Shown here: positions 43,671-51,656 of the stretch, piece after piece
Position numbering within the stretch: position 1 is the first letter of the stretch
Layout of the letters: every line of letters starts with the position of its first letter
Notes under the pieces: model-generated
What the model saw: the letters and a program-made list of their open reading frames with translations, nothing else
Told to the model about the DNA's origin: nothing
Database searches by the model: none
Translations under genes and position numbers: made by a program
From: Collinsella aerofaciens
GTDB lineage: Bacteria; Actinomycetota; Coriobacteriia; Coriobacteriales; Coriobacteriaceae
Direction of reading: 5' to 3'
DNA: 64,000 nucleotides
Assembly: GCF_015670745.1 (NCBI RefSeq)
Contig: NZ_JADPCH010000002.1
Coordinates: 1 to 64,000 of the forward strand

Positions 43671-43747
43671 CTACTGGGGTTGATAATGGTTTCTAGAATA
43701 CCCAACCCGAGCGACGATAAACCTACGCTGGGCACGAAAGGACAGAG

Positions 43748-44233
43748 ATGGCATCACTGGAAGTCGGCAAGGTTCAAATCTATACGGGAGACGGCAAGGG
43801 CAAGACGACGGCTGCGCTGGGGCTCGCTCTGCGCGCCACAGGCTATGGACTTAACGTGCTCATGCTTCAGTTTGCCAAGAAGCTGCACTGCGCCGAACAT
43901 GACGCAGCACCTCGATTGGGGCTATGCATCGTACAGGCCGACCGCGACACACCCGAGGCTTGCGCCGCACAAATCATGGAGCTAGCGCGCGAGCAAATTA
44001 GCCAGGTCGACGTTCTGATTCTGGACGAACTTGGCGAGGCCATGCGCCGCGGCTTTGTGACGCACGAGGATGTGGAGGGGTTGATCGCGCTGAAGCCTGC
44101 CACCACGGAGCTCGTGCTCACCGGCCGCGGATTACTGCCCCTCGCCGACCTTGCTGACCTAGTAACCGAAATGCGCCCCGTCAAACACTACTTCGACGAA
44201 GGCCTCCTAGCCCGCCAAGGCATCGAATACTAA
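43748..44233 (+). CDS. Cob(I)yrinic acid a,c-diamide adenosyltransferase (CobO/BtuR-like)
   Basis: A 161-residue P-loop protein. The nucleotide site is YTGDGKGKTTAALGLALR near residue 11, and VLILDELGEAM and LTGRGLLPLADLAD match the BtuR/CobO family, which attaches adenosyl to corrinoids from ATP. The start is preceded by AAAGGACAG. It is shorter than E. coli BtuR (about 196 residues). No other cobalamin gene or cobalamin riboswitch is nearby, so it probably salvages imported corrinoid. Confidence 0.87.
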   Translation: MASLEVGKVQIYTGDGKGKTTAALGLALRATGYGLNVLMLQFAKKLHCAEHDAAPRLGLCIVQADRDTPEACAAQIMELAREQISQVDVLILDELGEAMRRGFVTHEDVEGLIALKPATTELVLTGRGLLPLADLADLVTEMRPVKHYFDEGLLARQGIEY

Positions 44234-44250
44234 TTGATCAGAAGGGAACG

Positions 44251-44312
44251 GAGGAAAACGGATCATCGACATCACGACGAAGAGCAATGATCCGCAATGA
44301 TCCGTTTTCCTC
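44251..44312. repeat. 16-bp inverted repeat with extra GGATCAT copies
   Basis: GAGGAAAACGGATCAT at 44251-44266 pairs perfectly with 44297-44312. The loop holds another ATGATCCG copy, and GGATCAT occurs again near 44332. It lies between two convergent genes. It has no T-run, so it could be a terminator of the weak type or a binding site. Confidence 0.75.
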
Positions 44313-44328
44313 AGTCCCCCAGGGATCA

Positions 44329-45678
44329 TTAGGCGGTGGCGCGGCCGAGCCAGTTGCCGCTGTGGTGGTAGATGGTGAACATTGTGGCCGTGATAAGCCA
44401 GGTTACGGGGTAAACCAGCAGCAGGTGCTCAAGCGATGGATCGAACGGCATAATCGCAAACACCCAGATCACCCTGAGCACGACAGTGCCAAAAATCGTG
44501 AGCAGCATGGGCTGCAAGCTCACGCCGGCACCGCGAATGGAGCCCGACGCGTTTTCGATAATCGAGAAGATCGCGTAGAACGGCGCGATAAAACGAAGAA
44601 TCGTCGTGGTGTACGCCGAAATCGAAGCATCGTCGACAAACAGACGCGACAACGGACCCGAGAACACCAGCAGCACGGCAGACAGGCCACCAATGAGCAT
44701 AAACGACAGCACGAGCGACGTATGGTAGCCCTTGCGCATGCGCTCGTAGTTGCGCGCGCCAAAGTTCTGCGCCGAGAACGTAGTGATCGATACGCCGAGC
44801 GCCTCGGTCACCATCCAGATAATGCCATCCAGGCGCCCAGATAGACCCCAAGCAGTCGTGACATCGGCGCCAAACGAATTAACCGACACCTGGATCAGCA
44901 CGTTCGAGATCGAATAGGCAGCCGATTGAAAACCAAGTGGCAGACCACACGAGATCATACTCTTGCAAATACCGCGATCGATACCGAGCTTAGACAGCGA
45001 AAGACGCCATGCACCCGGAGCGCGCATCATGCGCAACACGATCATCGTTGCATTGGAGCAAATGGTCAGCGCCACTGCGATGCCGCAGCCCAGCGCCTCC
45101 ATATGCAACACAGCGACAAAGATGATATCCAGCACCACGTTAACAAGGCAGCCAGAGGCAATGATCACGGCGGGCCCGCGCGTGTCGCCCACGGCACGCA
45201 GCAGTGCGGTTCCCATATTCAGCAGCAGTGCCGCAACCATCGCGGCAAAATAACAGCGAGCATAGGCCACACCCTCGGCCAATAGTTCATGCGGCGTGTT
45301 CATAAGCACCAGCATGGGCTCAACGAACACTATGCCAAGAATCGAGAAAGCGATACCGCCCACCAGCGCGAGCGTCATGGCTGTATGGACCGAACGACTC
45401 AGTCGCTCATCATCGTGCTGGCCAAAATACTGACCGGTAATGACCGCGCAGCCGGCGCCAACACCAACGCAAAAGCCAATACAGAGCTCGGTGAGTACCA
45501 TCGTGGCCTGAATGCCGCCCAGCGCGAGCTTGCCGCCAAACTGGCCAACGATATACGTACCGATAAGCGTGTAGGCCTGCTGAAAAAACGAACTAAAAAA
45601 GATGGGAACGCACAGCGACAGCAATTGCTGCCAAATGACACCTTGCGTTACATCGATCGCCGTAGATTTCTTAGCCAC
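44329..45678 (-). CDS. MATE family efflux transporter
   Basis: A 449-residue, twelve-helix cation-driven multidrug exporter of the MATE/DinF group. The two halves repeat the pattern (PIFFSSFFQQAYTLIGTYIVGQFGG in the first, GLPLGFQSAAYSISNVLIQVSVNSFG in the second). A GTG start at 45678 is chosen because GGGGAGG precedes it by about 4-5 bases; the ATG at 45711 has none. No regulator is beside it and the substrate is unknown. Confidence 0.9.
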   Translation of the reverse strand: MAKKSTAIDVTQGVIWQQLLSLCVPIFFSSFFQQAYTLIGTYIVGQFGGKLALGGIQATMVLTELCIGFCVGVGAGCAVITGQYFGQHDDERLSRSVHTAMTLALVGGIAFSILGIVFVEPMLVLMNTPHELLAEGVAYARCYFAAMVAALLLNMGTALLRAVGDTRGPAVIIASGCLVNVVLDIIFVAVLHMEALGCGIAVALTICSNATMIVLRMMRAPGAWRLSLSKLGIDRGICKSMISCGLPLGFQSAAYSISNVLIQVSVNSFGADVTTAWGLSGRLDGIIWMVTEALGVSITTFSAQNFGARNYERMRKGYHTSLVLSFMLIGGLSAVLLVFSGPLSRLFVDDASISAYTTTILRFIAPFYAIFSIIENASGSIRGAGVSLQPMLLTIFGTVVLRVIWVFAIMPFDPSLEHLLLVYPVTWLITATMFTIYHHSGNWLGRATA

Positions 45679-45803
45679 ACGCCCTCCCCACACGCATACG
45701 TCAAACAGCAAAACAGCAATTTAAAACCAAAGCCAAATCCAGCTTAGCACCGACTGGCGGCGACCGAAACACCCCGAATTAGAGCACAGTGCGGAATAAC
45801 TGC

Positions 45804-46718
45804 CTAGTGATACAAACCCGGCTGGTAGTGATACTCATTGCTCACGTGCGGGCACAGCTGCCAAAAGGCGACGGCGCTCGCCGCGGCCACGTTAAGCGAA
45901 TCGACCCCGTGCGCCATCGGAATGCGCACCGCGTGGTCACAGCCGGCAATGGTCTTGGCGCCCAAGCCGGCACCCTCGGTGCCCATAAAAATCGCCAAGC
46001 GATCAATTTTCTGCAGCACAGGATCATCAAGCGAAACAGAGTCGTCCGTCAACGCCATAGCGGCACACGAAAAACCGGCGTCGTGCAACTCGCTCAGACC
46101 ATCATGCGGCCACACACGAGCCTCGCTGCCAATGCGCGTCCACGGCACCTGAAACACGGTGCCCATGCTCACGCGGGCCGAGCGACGGTACAGCGGGTCG
46201 CAGCACGTCGGGCTGACCAAAATACCGTCAACGTTCAATGCGGCAGCCGAGCGGAAAATCGCGCCAACATTGGTGTGATCAACAATACCCTCAAGCACGC
46301 ACACGCGCACCGGACGATCCCCCGCCGCCTCGACGACGCCGCCCAAGAACTCATCAACCGGAATCTGACGCGGGCGACGGAACGCCGCCAGCGCGCCGCG
46401 CGTAACGTTAAAGCCCGTCAACTGCTCCATGAGCTCCATGGAGGCCACGAACACGGGAACCGGACCCGCTCCCTCGCGCACGACAAGCTGGTCAAACAGC
46501 GGCATCATCTGGTCGAGCCAGCGCTCGCCCAGAAGAAAGCTCACCGGCTCATATCCGGCGCGCACGGCACGCTCGATGACCTTGGCGCTCTCCGCAATAA
46601 AGATGCCCTTTTGCGGCTCCAGCACGCAGCGAAGCTCACGCTCGGTCAGTCGCACGTAGGCATCGAGCCGCTCGTCCTCGAGCGAATCAATTCGCAGAAC
46701 CTCAACGGCATCAGTCAT
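45804..46718 (-). CDS. TrmH/SpoU family RNA 2'-O-methyltransferase
   Basis: A 304-residue SPOUT-class methyltransferase. The N-terminal substrate-binding domain (residues 1-100) precedes the knotted SAM domain with DHTNVGAIFRSAAAL, FMGTEGAGLG and IPMAHGVDSLNVAAASAVAF, the three SpoU motifs. The target could be tRNA or 23S rRNA and cannot be told from sequence. MTDAVEVLR is preferred as start over 46751. A possible folA terminator (GGCGGCGC/GCGTCGCC, near 46767-46785) lies upstream. Confidence 0.9.
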   Translation of the reverse strand: MTDAVEVLRIDSLEDERLDAYVRLTERELRCVLEPQKGIFIAESAKVIERAVRAGYEPVSFLLGERWLDQMMPLFDQLVVREGAGPVPVFVASMELMEQLTGFNVTRGALAAFRRPRQIPVDEFLGGVVEAAGDRPVRVCVLEGIVDHTNVGAIFRSAAALNVDGILVSPTCCDPLYRRSARVSMGTVFQVPWTRIGSEARVWPHDGLSELHDAGFSCAAMALTDDSVSLDDPVLQKIDRLAIFMGTEGAGLGAKTIAGCDHAVRIPMAHGVDSLNVAAASAVAFWQLCPHVSNEYHYQPGLYH

Positions 46719-46827
46719 AGCAGCCAGCCCGCACCCTTCTTTACAGCACATCTATACCAAACGAGGCGACGCTAAGCGCCGCCCCATGCATTCAATCAAC
46801 CCGATGATACCGTTCACGCCAGACGAT

Positions 46828-47346
46828 TTACGCCTCGATGCGACGATACGTCACGAACTCATAATTGACGCCCTCGTCACCCTCACCGGCGGCAATCGTC
46901 GCGACCCCGCTACGCTGCGCAATCTCCCACGCGGGATCGGCGTCCAAATTGGGAAAATACGTGTCCACGGGATGGACGCAGTAGTTATGAGTGACCTCGG
47001 CCTCGGCGCAATACGGCAAAAACTGCCGATACACCTCGCCGCCACCGATCACCCAGGCAACGGGCTCATCGGCAACCGCGGCGAGCGCCTCGTCGATGCT
47101 ATGCACCACGTCGACGCCCTCGACAGCAAAATCCTCGTCGCGGGTAAGCACGATATTGCGACGGTTCTTGAGTGGACGCCCACCGGGAAAACTCAGCAGC
47201 GTCTTGCGCCCCATGATGACCGGGCAGCCCTTGGTGCAGGCCACAAAATGGCGCATGTCGGCGCGATTGGACACCACCATGTCGCCCTCGCACCCAATGC
47301 CCCAATCGTCACACACGGCAACGATAGCAGATAGCTTACACGTCAT
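46828..47346 (-). CDS. folA: Dihydrofolate reductase
   Basis: Reduces dihydrofolate with NADPH, regenerating the folate used by thymidylate synthase. The 172-residue protein has the N-terminal IVAVCDDWGIGCEGDM, the acidic-type active-site region RADMRHF, VIMGRKTLLSFPGGRPL, IVLTRD and WVIGGGEVYRQFLP. It starts 9 bases after thyA ends, with AGGTGG upstream, so it is in an operon with its metabolic partner. Confidence 0.94.
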   Translation of the reverse strand: MTCKLSAIVAVCDDWGIGCEGDMVVSNRADMRHFVACTKGCPVIMGRKTLLSFPGGRPLKNRRNIVLTRDEDFAVEGVDVVHSIDEALAAVADEPVAWVIGGGEVYRQFLPYCAEAEVTHNYCVHPVDTYFPNLDADPAWEIAQRSGVATIAAGEGDEGVNYEFVTYRRIEA

Positions 47347-47355
47347 GAGCACCAC

Positions 47356-48204
47356 CTACACCGCAATGGGAATGTTCTTGACCTGCGGACCGTGCTCGTA
47401 GCCCTCCACAATCAGGTCGTCGGTCGTAAACGCATAGAAATCGTGCACGTCGGGGTTAAGCGTTACCTTAGGCGCCGCAAACTGCGGACGCTCGATAAGT
47501 TCGCGGACAATATCGACATGACGGTCGTAGATATGGGCGTCGGCGATCACATGCAGCAGCTCGCCGGGAATCATATCGATCGACTGCGCAACCATCATCA
47601 GCAAGATGGCGTACTGGCACACATTCCAGTTGTTCGCGGCCAAAATGTCCTGGCTGCGCTGGTTGAGAATCATGTTGAGCGTCGGCTTGTCGTCCTGCGG
47701 GCGCTGCGTGACGTTATAGGTCACGCTGTACGCGCACGGATACAGGTGCATCTCGGACAGGTCGCTAAACACATACGTGTTGGTCATGATGCGGCGACTG
47801 TACGGTGTGTGCTTAAGATCGTACAGCACTCGGTCCATCTGGTCGAAGTCGCCCTCGGCGTAATGGCTCTTCTGACCAATCTGATAGCCGTAGGCTTTAC
47901 CGATGGAACCGGTCTCATCGGCCCACTCATCCCAGATATGGCTGTTGAGATCATGCACGTTATTGGACTTCTTTTGATAGATCCACAGAATCTCGTCCAT
48001 GGCAGACTTAAGCGCTGTACGACGCAGGGTGAGCGCGGGGAACTCCTCGCGCAGATCATAGCGCGCCGTGACACCAAAGTTTTTAATGGTATAGGCAGGG
48101 GTGCCGTCCTCCCACACCGGACGGACCTTTTGGCCCTCGGTGGTGGTGCCATGGTCCAAGATATCGCGGCACATGGTTACAAACTGCTGATCAGCTTTGC
48201 TCAT
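47356..48204 (-). CDS. thyA: Thymidylate synthase (phage phi3T-like ThyA type)
   Basis: Methylates dUMP to dTMP with methylenetetrahydrofolate. The 282-residue protein has the catalytic cysteine in LYPCAYSVTYN, then the dUMP-binding NQRSQDIL and WNVCQYAIL, and DAHIYDRHVD. The motif PC-A-Y rather than the E. coli PCH, and the C-terminal EGYEHGPQVKN..AV, resemble the phi3T/Bacillus ThyA branch as I recall it. The start MSKADQQ has AGGAGG upstream; the open frame continues to 48774 but overlaps the divergent promoter of the DUF134 gene. Confidence 0.94.
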   Translation of the reverse strand: MSKADQQFVTMCRDILDHGTTTEGQKVRPVWEDGTPAYTIKNFGVTARYDLREEFPALTLRRTALKSAMDEILWIYQKKSNNVHDLNSHIWDEWADETGSIGKAYGYQIGQKSHYAEGDFDQMDRVLYDLKHTPYSRRIMTNTYVFSDLSEMHLYPCAYSVTYNVTQRPQDDKPTLNMILNQRSQDILAANNWNVCQYAILLMMVAQSIDMIPGELLHVIADAHIYDRHVDIVRELIERPQFAAPKVTLNPDVHDFYAFTTDDLIVEGYEHGPQVKNIPIAV

Positions 48205-48311
48205 TGACCCTCCTGTCAGTCGCCTATAAGCGAGATTTATTGTAGCCCAGGCGCACTCGGCCCCACAGCCCAAACATAAGCCCTCATTTTCTGACATGTG
48301 CCAAAAATTCC

Positions 48312-48355
48312 TTGCGCAAATCCGCGCGTTCGCTATTCTATTGTTGACATATGTC
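48312..48355 (+). promoter_or_regulatory. Promoter and palindromic operator of the DUF134 fusion gene
   Basis: TTGCGC (48312-48317) and TATTCT (48334-48339) are spaced 16 bp. The perfect palindrome GACATATGTC at 48346-48355 falls on the expected transcription start. A related GACATGTG occurs at about 48293. This is the arrangement of an autorepressed gene; the DUF134 protein itself has a helix-turn-helix. Confidence 0.6.
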
Positions 48356-48370
48356 GGATTTGGAGGGTAC

Positions 48371-49135
48371 ATGGCAGGAAGACGCGAAAAATTGCGCCGT
48401 GTCGGGATCATCCCCGAATATCGCGGTTTTACCCCCGATGGCCTGGCGAGCGGCGATGCCATCGATATGACCGTCGACGAGCTTGAGGTGCTGCGCCTGT
48501 GCGACCTGGAAGGTCTCAACCAAGAGGCGGTCGCCCAGCAGATGGGCATCGCCCGCGCAACGGTGGCGGCCATTTGCAGCCGCGCGCATCGCAAGGTGGC
48601 CGATGCGCTGGTCAACGGACGAGCGCTCGTCATCGAAGGCGGCAACATCGCGTACTCCCCCATCACCACGACGACGGCCGCATGGCCAGCAAAGGAGGTC
48701 GGCACCATGAGGGTGGCAACAACGTACGACAACGGCAACATCTTTATGCACTTTGGCCGCAGCGACCAGTTCAAGATCTACGACATCCAGGATGGCAAGG
48801 TGCTCAACGAGCAGGTCGTAGGCACCGGCGGCACCGGCCACGGCGCCTTGGCGGGCCTGCTTGCCAACGGTGGCGTTGACACGCTCATTTGCGGCGGTAT
48901 CGGCGGCGGCGCTATCAACGCGCTTGCCCAAGCCGGCATCACGGTCTATGCGGGCGCCCAGGGCAGCTGCGATGCCTGCGTCGAGGCCCTCGTTGCCGGC
49001 ACGCTCGCACAGAACGGCGAGGCCACCTGCGACTGCCATGGACATGATCACGAGCACATCCACGAGCATGGCGAGTCCTGCGGCTGCCACGGTCACCACG
49101 ACCATGACGGGCACGAAGGCTGCGGCTGCCACTAG
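48371..49135 (+). CDS. DUF134 (UPF0251) regulator fused to a NifX-like domain with His/Cys-rich tail
   Basis: A 254-residue chain with three parts. Residues 5-95 are a UPF0251/DUF134 helix-turn-helix domain (RRVGIIPEYRGFTPDG, LCDLEGLNQEAVAQQMGIARATVAAICSRA). Residues 113-215 are a dinitrogenase iron-molybdenum-cofactor (NifX/NifB C-terminal) domain (MRVATTYDNG, HFGRSDQFKIYD, GTGGTGHGALAGLLANGGVD, GGIGGGA, GAQGSCDACVEALVAG). The tail is 37 residues rich in His, Cys and Gly (CDCHGHDHEH). The start has GGAGGG 4 bases upstream. Inside the gene a perfect AAAGGAGGT (48691-48699) lies 7 bases before the in-frame ATG at 48707, so the second part may also be made alone. The role is probably metal- or cluster-responsive; this is inference. 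Confidence 0.88.
   Translation: MAGRREKLRRVGIIPEYRGFTPDGLASGDAIDMTVDELEVLRLCDLEGLNQEAVAQQMGIARATVAAICSRAHRKVADALVNGRALVIEGGNIAYSPITTTTAAWPAKEVGTMRVATTYDNGNIFMHFGRSDQFKIYDIQDGKVLNEQVVGTGGTGHGALAGLLANGGVDTLICGGIGGGAINALAQAGITVYAGAQGSCDACVEALVAGTLAQNGEATCDCHGHDHEHIHEHGESCGCHGHHDHDGHEGCGCH
48691..48709 (+). promoter_or_regulatory. Internal Shine-Dalgarno and in-frame ATG within the DUF134 fusion gene
   Basis: AAAGGAGGT matches the anti-Shine-Dalgarno perfectly and is followed after 7 bases by ATG at 48707-48709, which begins residue 113, exactly the first residue of the NifX-like domain (MRVATTYDNG). Confidence 0.75.
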
Positions 49136-49192
49136 CGGCAAGCACCTCGTCGAGAACGCGCTTCCACGCGTGCGACAACCAGCGAACAAACG

Positions 49193-49232
49193 GCTAAGGC
49201 CGCCTGGAATACCATCCAGGCGGCCTTAGCCA
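49193..49232. terminator. Perfect 17-bp hairpin between convergent DUF134 gene and ffh
   Basis: GGCTAAGGCCGCCTGGA pairs perfectly with its complement around loop ATACCA. There is no T-run on either side, the actinobacterial type of terminator. Confidence 0.8.
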
Positions 49233-49252
49233 TACACGACTCAATCAAGCCG

Positions 49253-50728
49253 TTACTTCTTATTACGCATCTGCGCTTCCATCTGGCGCAGCAGGTCCAT
49301 ATCGGACTTGGGGCCGCCCGTTCCCAGGCCGCCCATGCCGCCCAGGCCCATGGCATCCAGGCCGGGAATATTGGGCATGCGCATCTTCTTGCCCTTCTTA
49401 CCCTTCTTGCCCTTCTTGCCGCCGGCCTGTGCCTGATTGGCCATCGTGCGCATGCGGCCCATCATCTTGTTCATCTCGCCCCACTGCTTCATAAGGCTAT
49501 TGACCTCTGTGGGAGTCACGCCGGCGCCCTTGGCAATGCGGGCACGACGCTGGCCGTTAATGATGGAAGGACGCAGACGCTCCTCCTTGGTCATCGACAT
49601 GATGATGGCCTCGTTCTTGTCGAAGATGCCCTCGTCCAGGTTGCCGCCCATCTGGTTAAGCGCACGCTGGCCGCCGGGGAGCATGCCCAGGATGCCCTTC
49701 ATGCCGCCCATCTTCTTGACGGCCTTCATCTGGTCGAGCATGTCGTTCATGGTGAAGCCCTCGCGCAGCATGCGCTCGGCAGCCTCGAGCTGCTCGGCGT
49801 CGGCTGCCTCCTGGGCCTTCTCAATGATGCCGACAACATCGCCCATGCCCAGAATGCGCTTGGCCATACGATCGGGATAGAACGGCTCCAGCGAATCGGG
49901 CTTCTCGCCCATGCTCACAAACTTGATGGGCTTGCCGGTCACATGGCGCACGGAAAGCGCGCCGCCGCCACGGGCATCGCCATCGAGCTTGGAGATGATC
50001 ACGCCGTCAAAGTCGGTGCGCTCGGCGAAGGTCGAGACGACGTTGACGATATCCTGGCCGGTCATGGCATCGACGACCATCAGCACCTGATCGGGCTTGA
50101 CGGCCTTCTTGATATCCACGGCCTCCTGCATCATCTGCTCGTCGATCTGCAGACGACCGGCGGTATCGACGATGACCACATCGCGCAGGTGGTCGACGGC
50201 CTCCTGGATGGCACCCTTGGCAATGTCGACCGGGTGCGCGCCGTCACCGCGGAAGACTGGCACGCCGATCTCGCCACCGAGCGTGGCCAGCTGGTCGGCA
50301 GCGGCGGGACGATAGACGTCGCACGCGGCGAGCAGCGGCGAGCGGCCCTGCTTCTTGAGCAGGTAGGCCAGCTTTACGGCTGCCGTGGTCTTACCGGAGC
50401 CCTGCAGGCCCACGAGCATGATGACATTGGGAATGCGATTGCTAAAGACGAGCTTGCTCTCGGTTGAGCCAAGCATCTCGGTGAGCTCGTCGAGCACGAT
50501 CTTGACGACGTTTTGCGCCGGAGAGAGCGACTCCATGACCTCTGCGGTCATGCAGCGCTCCTTGGTCTTGGCGACGAACTCCTTGACGACCTTAAAGTTA
50601 ACGTCGGCCTCGAGCAGCGCCATGCGAATATCGCGCATGGCCGAAGTAATATCGGCCTCGGTCAGCTTGCCCTTGCCGCGCAGGCGGTCAAATGTGTCGT
50701 TGAGGCGATCGCTCAGGGAATCAAACAC
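49253..50728 (-). CDS. ffh: Signal recognition particle protein Ffh (SRP54)
   Basis: The GTPase that binds signal peptides at the ribosome with 4.5S RNA. The 491-residue protein has the N domain (1-95), G domain with Walker A GLQGSGKTTAAVKL, DTAGRLQID and TKLDGDARGG, and a Met-rich M domain (residues 300-440). A lysine/glycine-rich tail (KKGKKGKKGKKM) and further Gly/Met-rich stretch follow. The start is GTG with AAGGAG 6 bases upstream. It follows ftsY by 10 bp; the ylxM gene that often separates them in Firmicutes is missing. Confidence 0.96.
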   Translation of the reverse strand: MFDSLSDRLNDTFDRLRGKGKLTEADITSAMRDIRMALLEADVNFKVVKEFVAKTKERCMTAEVMESLSPAQNVVKIVLDELTEMLGSTESKLVFSNRIPNVIMLVGLQGSGKTTAAVKLAYLLKKQGRSPLLAACDVYRPAAADQLATLGGEIGVPVFRGDGAHPVDIAKGAIQEAVDHLRDVVIVDTAGRLQIDEQMMQEAVDIKKAVKPDQVLMVVDAMTGQDIVNVVSTFAERTDFDGVIISKLDGDARGGGALSVRHVTGKPIKFVSMGEKPDSLEPFYPDRMAKRILGMGDVVGIIEKAQEAADAEQLEAAERMLREGFTMNDMLDQMKAVKKMGGMKGILGMLPGGQRALNQMGGNLDEGIFDKNEAIIMSMTKEERLRPSIINGQRRARIAKGAGVTPTEVNSLMKQWGEMNKMMGRMRTMANQAQAGGKKGKKGKKGKKMRMPNIPGLDAMGLGGMGGLGTGGPKSDMDLLRQMEAQMRNKK

Positions 50729-50738
50729 TAGTCACTCC

Positions 50739-51656
50739 TTAATTGGACTCGCCCACCAGGGCGCGGCAGAAATCTTTGGCATTGAACTTCTGCAGGTCAT
50801 CGACCTGCTCGCCCACGCCCACGCGCAGGATCGGGAGCTTGAGTTTCTCGGCCACGGCCATGGCGATACCGCCCTTAGCCGTGCCGTCGAGCTTAGTCAT
50901 GATAATACCGTCCAGGCCCAGCGCCTCGTTAAACTCGAGCGCCTGGTTCAGACCGTTTTGGCCCGTCGCGGCGTCGATCACAAGCACGACCGAAACGGGC
51001 ATGGGGCCGGCGGCCATATTGGCGGCGCGCTTACGCGTCACGTTGACCACCTTGGCGAGCTCGCGCATGAGCTCGGGGCTCGTATGCAGACGACCGGCGG
51101 TGTCGATAAGCACTAGGTCGCTGCCGCGCCTGTCGGCCTCGTCGAGCACGTCGTAACAAACGCTCGCCGGATCGGAGCCGCGGTCACGCTTGATGACGGG
51201 GACGCCGGCGCGCTGGCCCCACACATCGAGCTGCTCGATGGCGGCGGCGCGGAAGGTGTCGGCCGAACCGATCACCACGTTCTTGCCGCGGGCGGCCATG
51301 GCGCTCGCAATCTTACCGACCGTCGTGGTCTTGCCGGCACCGTTAATGCCCACAAACAGCACGCAGCTCGGCGTATCGGAGAACGGATCGCGCTCGATGG
51401 GCACAAAGTGCTGCTCAAGCTGCTCGGCCAGGGCGCGACGGAGTTGCGGGGCGGTCTTGAGGTTCTTCTTGGCCGCGGCATCGCGCAGGTCATCGGAGAC
51501 CTGAATGGCGATCTCGGCGCCCATGTCACCCATGACGAGGGTGTCCTCCAGGTCCTCCCAAAAATCCTCGTCGACCTCGCCGCCAAAGTAAAAGACCTCG
51601 TTGAGGGCCTCGCGACTGCGCTCAAGTCCGCGCGAGAGAGCATCGAAGAATCCCAT
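50739..51656 (-). CDS. ftsY: Signal recognition particle receptor FtsY
   Basis: The membrane-associated GTPase that docks Ffh. The 305-residue protein is the NG core only: N domain from residue 1, Walker A GINGAGKTTTVGKIA, DTAGRLHT, TKLDGTAKGG. It lacks the long acidic A domain of E. coli FtsY, as in many Gram-positive bacteria. Its ATG overlaps the smc stop (TAATG), so translation is coupled. Confidence 0.96.
   Translation of the reverse strand: MGFFDALSRGLERSREALNEVFYFGGEVDEDFWEDLEDTLVMGDMGAEIAIQVSDDLRDAAAKKNLKTAPQLRRALAEQLEQHFVPIERDPFSDTPSCVLFVGINGAGKTTTVGKIASAMAARGKNVVIGSADTFRAAAIEQLDVWGQRAGVPVIKRDRGSDPASVCYDVLDEADRRGSDLVLIDTAGRLHTSPELMRELAKVVNVTRKRAANMAAGPMPVSVVLVIDAATGQNGLNQALEFNEALGLDGIIMTKLDGTAKGGIAMAVAEKLKLPILRVGVGEQVDDLQKFNAKDFCRALVGESN

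Noticed and set aside
43671-43747. Cobalamin riboswitch before the btuR-like gene
   Set aside because: The gap is only 77 bp and shared with the ftsH promoter; a cobalamin riboswitch needs about 200 bases and no B12-box was seen.
41769-43985. A 738-codon plus-strand frame opposite ftsH running into the btuR-like gene
   Set aside because: Shadow of ftsH; the real plus-strand gene starts at 43748 in another frame.
48205-48774. N-terminal extension of thyA to 48774
   Set aside because: The ThyA family begins at MSKADQQ with AGGAGG; the extension overlaps the divergent promoter and DUF134 gene.
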